A DNA stretch of 7,665 nt from the NCBI GenBank assembly GCA_001790455.1, contig MGCP01000016.1:1-7665 (forward strand). Direction: 5' to 3'. The DNA comes from Candidatus Saccharibacteria bacterium RIFCSPHIGHO2_02_FULL_47_12. GTDB lineage: Bacteria > Patescibacteriota > Saccharimonadia > Saccharimonadales > JANWIN01. This document shows, piece by piece, positions 1 to 5,589 of the stretch. Within the stretch, counting starts at the first letter, position 1; each line of letters starts with the position of its first letter. A program made the position numbers and the translations under genes. A model generated the notes under the pieces. It was not told the DNA's origin. It worked only from the letters and a program-made list of their open reading frames with translations, and searched no databases.

Positions 1-1451
1 TATATGAGGCGCTGGAACTGGCCACTAAGTTTTATCAGGTAAAGCTGCGCCAGAACCGTGAAGCGCTGGAATACATCCTAAAAAAGCGAGGATTTAGCAA
101 AGATACGGCAGTAGAGTTTCGTATGGGATACTCGCCCGAAAACGGCGGCCTGACTAAGTTTCTGCAAAGCAAAGGATTCACGCAGCAAGAGCTTGCCGGG
201 GCAGGCCTGTCTACCCGCCGCGCCGGAGGGCCTAGCGACATGTTTCGAGGGAGGATTATGATCCCGCTCATGGACGGCTTTGGCAGGGTGGTGGGCTTTA
301 CCGCCCGGCAACTGCGCGATGACCCAAACGGGCCAAAGTACATAAACACGCCCGCCACGCCAGTGTATGACAAAAGCCGCCACGTTTTTGGACTGCACCT
401 GGCCAAAGAAGCCATAAGAAAAGGTGGCTACAGCGTGGTAGTAGAAGGCAATCTAGATGTGATAGCCAGCCACCAGGCAGGAGTCGAGCAAGTGGTAGCC
501 ACTGCGGGCACAGCTATGACAGAAATGCAGTTAAAGGCGCTGGGCCGGTTTGCCCCAGACGTGAGGCTGGCGTTTGACCAAGATACGGCTGGGGTAAATG
601 CTACAGAACGCAGCATCCCGCTGGGGGGCAAAGCTGGCGTCGTCTTAAGCATCATAGACATCCCAAGCGGCAAAGACCCAGACGAGCTGATAAAAAAGGA
701 TCCTAAACTCTGGGCTTCTGCTATAGAGGCGCCCAAGTACGCGCCAGACTGGCTGATTGACCATTATAAAAAACAGCTGGACCTAACTAGTGCGCAGGGC
801 AAGCGTGAATTTAGCGACGTTATACTCAGGCTGATCAAAAATTTGTCCGACCCAGTAGAGCAGGACCACTACGTGGCCAAGCTGGCCAAATTGGTGGGTG
901 CGTCCGAACAAGCAATTAGAACAAAACTGCGGGCCAGCGCCGAGGCTACCAAGACTTATCGCAAAAAACCGGCCGCGCAGCCCGCCTTTGACACAGTCCA
1001 AGCCGATCGCATAAAGACCGAACAGCACTTTTTGGCACTGGTTCTAATGCACCCAGAGCTGCGTACATATACAGACAGGCTAAGCATAGATATGTTCACA
1101 TATAATGAGGCAAAAAAATTGTTCACCCTCCTACAGAAAACCCCCGGCCTAAACATTCGAAAAGACCAAAAGCAGATTCCTTCTACCTCTGGCGATTACA
1201 CCAAAATTGTGGTACTATTGTACGAGGAATTATATAAGGGTCTCGAGGACACGGAACTTCACTACGAAGCCGCTCGACTACAAACCCGCTTATTAAAACA
1301 ATACGTTAGATCAGAAAAAGACCTCTTGGCCCGCAAGCTAGAAGTGGCCACAGAACCAGAAACAGACGAACTACTAAAACGCGCCAAAGAGCTAGACAAG
1401 CTCTTAAAAGCGCAAAAGTATAAAGACATTAAATTGACCAAGGAGAATTAG
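1..1451 (+). CDS. dnaG: DNA primase DnaG, 5' end missing
   Basis: DnaG makes the short RNA primers for Okazaki fragments and works with the replicative helicase DnaB. The frame is open from base 3, giving 482 visible residues. The ATG at 123 is internal, because the upstream codons already read as the primase core ([12 protein letters not shown], then F-R-M-G-Y-S-P-E). The N-terminal zinc-binding domain lies outside the window. The TOPRIM catalytic domain is clear: E-G-N-L-D-V at about 444-461 supplies the metal-binding Glu, and F-D-Q-D-T-A-G at about 573-593 supplies the D-x-D pair (codons 576 and 582). The usual Tyr of E-G-Y-x-D-V is Asn here. From about 1015 to the end lies an alpha-helical, charged region matching the DnaB-interacting C-terminal domain. 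It stops with TAG two bases before rpoD, so the two genes are almost certainly cotranscribed, as in the classical macromolecular-synthesis operon. Identity is firm; only the true start is unseen. Confidence 0.96.
   Translation, partial: YEALELATKFYQVKLRQNREALEYILKKRGFSKDTAVEFRMGYSPENGGLTKFLQSKGFTQQELAGAGLSTRRAGGPSDMFRGRIMIPLMDGFGRVVGFTARQLRDDPNGPKYINTPATPVYDKSRHVFGLHLAKEAIRKGGYSVVVEGNLDVIASHQAGVEQVVATAGTAMTEMQLKALGRFAPDVRLAFDQDTAGVNATERSIPLGGKAGVVLSIIDIPSGKDPDELIKKDPKLWASAIEAPKYAPDWLIDHYKKQLDLTSAQGKREFSDVILRLIKNLSDPVEQDHYVAKLAKLVGASEQAIRTKLRASAEATKTYRKKPAAQPAFDTVQADRIKTEQHFLALVLMHPELRTYTDRLSIDMFTYNEAKKLFTLLQKTPGLNIRKDQKQIPSTSGDYTKIVVLLYEELYKGLEDTELHYEAARLQTRLLKQYVRSEKDLLARKLEVATEPETDELLKRAKELDKLLKAQKYKDIKLTKEN
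1440..1446 (+). promoter_or_regulatory. Shine-Dalgarno site for rpoD
   Basis: A-A-G-G-A-G-A ends 7 nt before the ATG at 1454 and lies within the last codons of dnaG. It is a near-ideal complement to the 16S rRNA 3' end. It is the only strong ribosome-binding site seen in the window and fixes the rpoD start. The other starts visible here lack such a site. Confidence 0.85.
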
Positions 1452-1453
1452 CT

Positions 1454-2566
1454 ATGCCAGAAGACGTGGTAGAAGAAAATGCAGTAGATCCTGCTTTATT
1501 AGAAGCCAAAAAACAGCTGTTTAAGAAAGCCAAAAAAGACGGCAAGATTGACCAGCGAGAAATTTTTGCAGCTATTGCCGACACTCCAGAAAACGTAGAT
1601 GTGCTGGATGGTCTGTACACAGAACTAGCTGACGCCGGAATTCAGATGACCAGTGGCAACGAACCGGCTGGTAGTGATGTTTGGGAAGCAGAGGAAGAAG
1701 AAGTCGTGCTAAACGAACAAGTTTATTTAGATGACATCGCAGATGACTCGGTGCGACTGTACCTGCGTGAAATTGGCAAAATCCCGCTGCTGACTGCAGA
1801 GGAAGAACTGGCCTTGGCGCAGCGAGTAGTGAAGGGTGAAAAAAGAGCCAAAGACCAAATGGCCGAGGCCAACATGCGTCTAGTGGTAAGCATTGCTAAG
1901 CGCTACGTGGGCCGTGGGCTGGATTTGCTAGACCTAATCCAAGAGGGCAATACCGGCCTGCTGCGCGCCGTAGAAAAGTTTGACCCAGACAAAGGGTTCA
2001 AATTTAGTACCTATGCCACTTGGTGGATCCGCCAGGCCATAACCCGCGCCATTGCCGACCAAGCCCGTACCATTCGCATACCAGTGCACATGGTAGAGAC
2101 CATAAACAAATTGCTACGCACCCAGCGCCGCCTAACCCAAGAGCTCAACCGCGAGCCAACCAACGAAGAAATTGCCGAGGCTATGGAGATAGACGTAGAA
2201 AAAGTAGAGCATATTATGAAGATCAAGCAGGACATTTCCAGCCTTGATGCTTCGGTCCGTGATGACGAAGAAGACAGTGTGCTAGGTGATTTCATAGAAG
2301 ACGAAGACACCGTTAGCCCAGAAGAATCCGCTACTGGCCAACTGCTAAAAGAACACGTAAAAGACATGCTGGGCGCGCTAACTGAACGCGAGCAAAAGAT
2401 ACTGCGCTTGCGCTTTGGCCTAGATGATGGCAAAAGCCACACGCTAGAAGAAGTAGGGCAAGAGTTCAATGTCACACGCGAGCGCATTCGCCAGATAGAG
2501 GCAAAGGCGTTAGCCAAACTGCGCAAGCATAAAGACGCAAAGAAACTACACGATTACATAAAATAA
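1454..2566 (+). CDS. rpoD: RNA polymerase principal sigma factor RpoD (sigma-70)
   Basis: This is the housekeeping sigma subunit that directs RNA polymerase to -35/-10 promoters. It has 370 residues, the short form without the long non-conserved insert of E. coli sigma-70. Domains in order: region 1.1-like helical segment at about 12-66; acidic linker at about 70-97; region 1.2 at about 98-126 ([11 protein letters not shown]); regions 2.1-2.4 at about 138-213, with the -10-reading stretch [12 protein letters not shown]; region 3 with the acidic sigma finger at about 270-286; region 4 at about 303-361, with the -35-reading helix-turn-helix near 329-356 ([10 protein letters not shown]). All hallmark residues are present, so ordinary TTGACA/TATAAT-type promoters are expected. 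It starts 2 bp after dnaG stops, with a strong Shine-Dalgarno, and is followed 4 bp later by a kinase-like gene. Confidence 0.98.
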   Translation: MPEDVVEENAVDPALLEAKKQLFKKAKKDGKIDQREIFAAIADTPENVDVLDGLYTELADAGIQMTSGNEPAGSDVWEAEEEEVVLNEQVYLDDIADDSVRLYLREIGKIPLLTAEEELALAQRVVKGEKRAKDQMAEANMRLVVSIAKRYVGRGLDLLDLIQEGNTGLLRAVEKFDPDKGFKFSTYATWWIRQAITRAIADQARTIRIPVHMVETINKLLRTQRRLTQELNREPTNEEIAEAMEIDVEKVEHIMKIKQDISSLDASVRDDEEDSVLGDFIEDEDTVSPEESATGQLLKEHVKDMLGALTEREQKILRLRFGLDDGKSHTLEEVGQEFNVTRERIRQIEAKALAKLRKHKDAKKLHDYIK

Positions 2567-2570
2567 ATCT

Positions 2571-3152
2571 ATGAAGATAATTGGCATAGGCGGCATGAAT
2601 GGTTCGGGCAAAGATACAGTTGCCAAGTATCTGTCGGAGAAATTCGGGTTTTTGAATGCCTCCGCCACAGAAATGTTCTTAGAAGAACTCAAAAAGCGTG
2701 GCTGGCCGCCAGATCGTGAGAGCAAAAGGAAGCTTAGTGCAGAATGGCGCCGTGAATTTGGGCTGGGAGTGATTGTCGACAAGGGCGTTGAGTTGTTCAA
2801 TGCTGACCCCAAAAAATATAAGGGCCTTGCTGTTGGCAGTTTGCGTAATCCAGGCGAAGCCGACCGAGTGCACGAACTAGGTGGAATCATGTTATGGGTA
2901 GATGCCGAACCCAGTATTCGTTATGAACGAATACAAAAAAACCTAGCAGAAAGAAAAGGTACGCACGTAGAAGAAAATAAAACCTTTGAAGAGTTTTTGG
3001 CCGAAGAAAAAGCAGAAATGAAACATTCTGGAGATGCGGCAACGCTTAGCATGGGCGATGTGAAGGCAAGAGCAGACATAACTTTAGACAACAGCGCCAA
3101 CGTAGATTCATTTAAAAAGACCATTGAAAAAGCACTAGCTGCTTATCTGTAA
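2571..3152 (+). CDS. P-loop nucleotide kinase-like protein (dNMP kinase / dephospho-CoA kinase-like)
   Basis: A 193-residue soluble P-loop protein. The N-terminus shows a hydrophobic strand followed by a Walker A loop, G-M-N-G-S-G-K-D-T at residues 8-16, with Asp in place of the usual Ser/Thr directly after the Lys. G-K-D-T occurs in phage-type deoxynucleoside monophosphate kinases and some dephospho-CoA-kinase-like proteins. Near the middle, G-S-L-R-N-P-G-E-A-D-R-V is followed by a strand ending in W-V-D-A and then R-Y-E-R-I. This matches the layout of that fold, in which an 'R-N-P-x-E' segment and a strand-D-A element precede the lid. A lid-like charged helix with several Arg/Lys follows. 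It probably phosphorylates a nucleotide or nucleotide-like substrate, but the substrate cannot be named from sequence. It begins 4 bp after rpoD with no visible Shine-Dalgarno, which suggests translational coupling. Family confidence is good, specificity low. Confidence 0.75.
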   Translation: MKIIGIGGMNGSGKDTVAKYLSEKFGFLNASATEMFLEELKKRGWPPDRESKRKLSAEWRREFGLGVIVDKGVELFNADPKKYKGLAVGSLRNPGEADRVHELGGIMLWVDAEPSIRYERIQKNLAERKGTHVEENKTFEEFLAEEKAEMKHSGDAATLSMGDVKARADITLDNSANVDSFKKTIEKALAAYL

Positions 3153-3159
3153 ACTGGTA

Positions 3160-3186
3160 TAGACAGCTCACAAGCTAGCGTATACT
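3160..3186 (+). promoter_or_regulatory. Sigma-70-type promoter before the HEPN/CBS gene (likely the ancestral polA promoter)
   Basis: A -35-like TAGACA (3160-3165, five of six to TTGACA) is followed after 15 bp by TATACT (3181-3186, five of six to TATAAT). The spacer is two bases shorter than ideal. The -10 box ends only 8 nt before the ATG at 3195, so transcription would begin at or within about two bases of the start codon. The -10 box, but not the -35 box, is part of the 38-bp repeat shared with polA. Confidence 0.5.
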
Positions 3187-3218
3187 TATACCTGATGGCT
3201 GTGAGGAAGAAGTTAGCA
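3181..3218 (+). repeat. Direct repeat copy A (duplicate of the polA 5' end)
   Basis: These 38 bp are identical to 5552-5589, offset exactly 2371 bp. The repeat spans the -10 box, the 8-nt gap, the ATG and the first eight codons. After five positions with four mismatches, a further 10-bp match (3224-3233 with 5595-5604) extends the similarity to residue 13. Upstream of 3181 the two copies are unrelated. Confidence 0.95.
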
Positions 3219-3947
3219 CCCAATGATGGCAAAGACCTATACGATAGTTTTTTAGATATATACAATCAAATCGACGCCTATATGCGTAAGCAGCCTGGAG
3301 TTGATAAATATGCTGACCATAGTTATCTACTGCTGAAAACTGCAGAAAAGAACCGAATTTTTGCTCGGTATGAGTCTGAACTAAAAACATTTGCTAATCT
3401 GCGCAACGTTTTGGTGCACAACCCTTTTATGTCTATTGCCAATCCACTAGCAAAACCAGACGAGCGCATCGTTGATCACTATAGCCAAATCTGCAAAGCC
3501 ATTCTAAACCCTATTACCGCAATGTCTATAGCCATACCAGGACCACAAGTCTACACTACATCGCTCGATGAGAACACGCTGAAGTTAATGAAACTCATGA
3601 ATCAAAAAACATACACGCATGTACCTGTTATAAAGGACGATCAGATGATAGGAGTCTTTAGTGAAAATACAATATTGGCATATTTAGCGCATCACGAAGA
3701 AGCCATCATAACGCGTGACCTAAAAGTAGTGGACTTTGCTGATTTTATTGGGCTCGACAAACATCCGAGTGAAAACTTTGAATTTATCAAACGCAATGCA
3801 TTACTGGCAGACGTATACGCAATTTTTAACGAAGCTATAAAAAACCACAAGCGGATAGGTATGATTTTTATTACAGAACATGGTCAGCCCAATGAGAAGC
3901 TCCTGGGAATTATTACGGCTTGGGATCTAGCCAACCCTGAGTTTTAA
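3195..3947 (+). CDS. HEPN-like domain plus tandem CBS domains, function unknown
   Basis: A 250-residue protein with no signal peptide or membrane segment. Residues 14-110 look all-helical and include L-R-N-V-L-V-H-N at 69-76. The R70-N71-x3-H75 arrangement matches the Rx4-6H motif of HEPN domains, many of which are RNases in toxin-antitoxin and defence systems. Two CBS motifs follow. The first is at about 113-166, with T-H-V-P-V-I-K-D-D-Q-M-I-G-V-F-S. The second is at about 178-247, with K-L-L-G-I-I-T-A-W-D-L. CBS pairs usually bind adenosine nucleotides or SAM and regulate an attached domain. Residues 1-13 (MAVRKKLA-x-x-DGK) copy the PolA N-terminus and are probably not native, so the original start may have been lost or lie near residue 14-30. 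The gene is preceded by a leaderless-type promoter and overlaps the opposite gene by 4 bp at its end. The CBS call is fairly firm; HEPN is plausible but unproven. Confidence 0.72.
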   Translation: MAVRKKLAPNDGKDLYDSFLDIYNQIDAYMRKQPGVDKYADHSYLLLKTAEKNRIFARYESELKTFANLRNVLVHNPFMSIANPLAKPDERIVDHYSQICKAILNPITAMSIAIPGPQVYTTSLDENTLKLMKLMNQKTYTHVPVIKDDQMIGVFSENTILAYLAHHEEAIITRDLKVVDFADFIGLDKHPSENFEFIKRNALLADVYAIFNEAIKNHKRIGMIFITEHGQPNEKLLGIITAWDLANPEF

Positions 3948-5485
3948 GGGTTATCGTCTGTATCTAGGCTTATCTTCTGAAGCTCGCTAAGTGGTTTTTG
4001 TACAACCAATAGATAAAAGATTTTTTTGCCAGTGCTGAACAACGGTGAGTGTTCCACCAGATGGTCTCGTTCGCCTGAGCTCATCCATTTATAAAGTTGT
4101 TGACGTGAGTAGGGCTTTATTGCTATATCTGCACCCAGTTGCTCCCAAGTCCCTAGGGCTGTTTCTAGCATATCTTCGTCAGCTTCACCCTTGTCTATGA
4201 CATTCCAAGGGAAAATAACAATACGGCCGCCTTTTTGTAGTTTTGTATATGCTCGGCTGGCAAGTTCTACAACTTGCTCCTCATACTTATCAACTTCAGC
4301 GTCTACACAGTTTGCTGATAGCCCAAAATACATTGGCCAGCCTTCAAAGCAGGTAATTAAGGCTAAAGATTCATCATCAAACGGCCAGGTATCAAAAATA
4401 CTTTGTCTCAAGTGGTTATGCCCATTACCCAGGTTAGTCTTTGTTCTATGATATAAACCTGTCTGCTTGGTAGATGTATCAAAGCTACTATCTGCTGCTT
4501 CAAGTAAGTTCACTGGCTCTTCAGAATCCATGCTGTATGATTTAGAAGCGCGTACCTCGTAATGGTTAACTATCAGATCGCTGGCTAACCATGAAAAATC
4601 GACCAAGAAACTCATTGCTGCCTCCTGACCAATAGATTCAAACTCATCGGCGGAATCTTTAAATTCGTCTGGGACGTTGGCACCATAAATGCGCCGGATG
4701 TTCCTTGATCTTTCAGTTCGGGTTTTTATAGTTGCTAAAGATTCGACCAAACTTTCTGGAAAATGCTCGGCTACAAAGTCTATTTGCCACCTTCCTTCAA
4801 TACTTGATTGATCTCTTTGGGGCTCGTAAGCAACCCGGTTTGATAGCAAAGAGCTCAAAATCAATACCTGCAGTCTTTTCTGTAAGGCCTCGGTGTCTGG
4901 CTGGTCTAAGTCACCCTCGGATATGTTATAAATAACTTCTTGCAAAGAGCTCTGTAGACGTTTTCGGTGTGATTTTTTAGCATTGCTTACCTCAGAAAAT
5001 ACTGCAGGCCAAGCCTCTCCATCAAGCTTACCAACACTTTCGTGGGTGCGAAAAACGCTCCTTTGCGCGTAAGCACCCAAAGAATCTTTTACTAGGTCCT
5101 GGGCTTGTATGGCGCTCCGCCGAAATTGTATAGAGCGCATGAGCTCACTATAAATGGGGAAGGCGGAACACAGGTCCAAAGAAATAAATGTTCCCTCTGT
5201 TTGCTCGCGCGTTATGCGTCGGTGATTTAGCCAACGGGGTAAACGGACCCAGGCATAGTGATTGCCATTGACTGCGTCAACCTCATCACCACCATCGGTG
5301 TCAGCATATATATCAGGTGGCAGAACTGGCGGGTTAGGTGCATCAGCTTTAGGTATTTCAAGCAACGCCTCACTGATGACAAAAGCTGCCTTTAGACCCA
5401 AAATAGCTTGTCGATTTTGCTGGAAATTAGAATCTATAGGTACTAATTCAGTAACAGGGGTTTGGCTACCCATAGCCTCAGACAT
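3944..5485 (-). CDS. Protein with a methyltransferase-like C-terminal region, otherwise unrecognised
   Basis: I do not recognise the whole protein. The chosen start (MSEAMGSQ, ATG at 5485-5483) gives 513 residues. An in-frame ATG at 5650 is rejected because that extension is antisense to the polA start and lies upstream of a good promoter. The C-terminal third resembles the second half of a class I SAM-dependent methyltransferase: P-F-D-D-E-S-L-A-L-I-T-C-F-E-G-W at about 368-383, a helix, then L-Q-K-G-G-R-I-V-I-F at about 416-425, and a closing strand K-I-F-Y-L-L-V-V. The glycine-rich SAM-binding motif I expected upstream is not obvious. A stretch near V-D-F-S-W-L-A-S-D-L could be the degenerate first strand. 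The N-terminal half is charged and mostly helical. No signal peptide or membrane segment is seen. It ends with TAA, overlapping the HEPN/CBS gene tail to tail. Enzymatic activity is uncertain. Confidence 0.7.
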   Translation of the reverse strand: MSEAMGSQTPVTELVPIDSNFQQNRQAILGLKAAFVISEALLEIPKADAPNPPVLPPDIYADTDGGDEVDAVNGNHYAWVRLPRWLNHRRITREQTEGTFISLDLCSAFPIYSELMRSIQFRRSAIQAQDLVKDSLGAYAQRSVFRTHESVGKLDGEAWPAVFSEVSNAKKSHRKRLQSSLQEVIYNISEGDLDQPDTEALQKRLQVLILSSLLSNRVAYEPQRDQSSIEGRWQIDFVAEHFPESLVESLATIKTRTERSRNIRRIYGANVPDEFKDSADEFESIGQEAAMSFLVDFSWLASDLIVNHYEVRASKSYSMDSEEPVNLLEAADSSFDTSTKQTGLYHRTKTNLGNGHNHLRQSIFDTWPFDDESLALITCFEGWPMYFGLSANCVDAEVDKYEEQVVELASRAYTKLQKGGRIVIFPWNVIDKGEADEDMLETALGTWEQLGADIAIKPYSRQQLYKWMSSGERDHLVEHSPLFSTGKKIFYLLVVQKPLSELQKISLDTDDNP

Positions 5486-5494
5486 AATTAGTAT

Positions 5495-5523
5495 AATATA
5501 CCATAAAATACAGTACTTGTCAT
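5495..5523 (-). promoter_or_regulatory. Sigma-70 promoter for the methyltransferase-like gene, leaderless type
   Basis: On the minus strand, ATGACA (5523-5518) and TATATT (5500-5495) each match the consensus at five of six positions and are separated by exactly 17 bp, the preferred spacing. Nine bases separate the -10 box from the ATG at 5485. The expected start point therefore lies within about two bases of the start codon, and no Shine-Dalgarno is present. It is the best promoter in the window and decides the start of this gene. Confidence 0.68.
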
Positions 5524-5551
5524 TTATAAAGTCTCCACCTATCTCTTGAGT

Positions 5552-5557
5552 TATACT
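5552..5557 (+). promoter_or_regulatory. -10 box of polA
   Basis: TATACT lies 8 nt before the polA ATG, in the same arrangement as at 3181. At spacings of 15-19 bp upstream no hexamer resembles TTGACA (for example AAGTCT at 17 bp), and no TG extension precedes the box. Transcription from here may be weak or activator-dependent, or the -10 may be a relic. The predicted mRNA would be essentially leaderless. Confidence 0.45.
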
Positions 5558-5589
5558 TATACCTGATGGCTGTGAGGAAGAAGTTAGCA
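5552..5589 (+). repeat. Direct repeat copy B (native polA 5' end)
   Basis: This is the perfect 38-bp partner of 3181-3218. It is judged the original because the polA reading frame continues it naturally: after MAVRKKLA comes I-I-D-G-K, the conserved first strand and catalytic Asp of the 5' nuclease domain. The sequence just upstream (5521-5551) does not match that upstream of copy A. Confidence 0.95.

Larger units (their letters stand above)
3181..5551. mobile_element. Candidate 2.37-kb inserted two-gene cassette flanked by direct repeats
   Basis: The interval holds one repeat copy, the HEPN/CBS gene and the convergent methyltransferase-like gene; the second repeat copy begins at 5552 and rebuilds the polA 5' end. 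The sampled blocks 3241-3300, 3721-3780 and 4261-4320 have 23, 23 and 24 G/C of 60, against 33 and 37 in the dnaG and rpoD blocks 241-300 and 1861-1920. The kinase block 2641-2700 is also low at 25, so composition is only weak support. No integrase, transposase or terminal inverted repeat is visible. The insertion reading is inference from the duplication. Confidence 0.5.

Noticed and set aside
123..125. ATG at 123 as the start of dnaG
   Set aside because: The frame is open to the window edge and the upstream codons encode conserved primase core residues.
2011..2526. 171-residue minus-strand open frame opposite rpoD
   Set aside because: Ser/Arg-rich translation typical of a shadow of a conserved gene; rpoD on the plus strand is unambiguous.
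3153..3194. Rho-independent terminator after the kinase-like gene
   Set aside because: Only a 4-bp AGCT pairing is visible and there is no T-run, so read-through into the next gene is possible.
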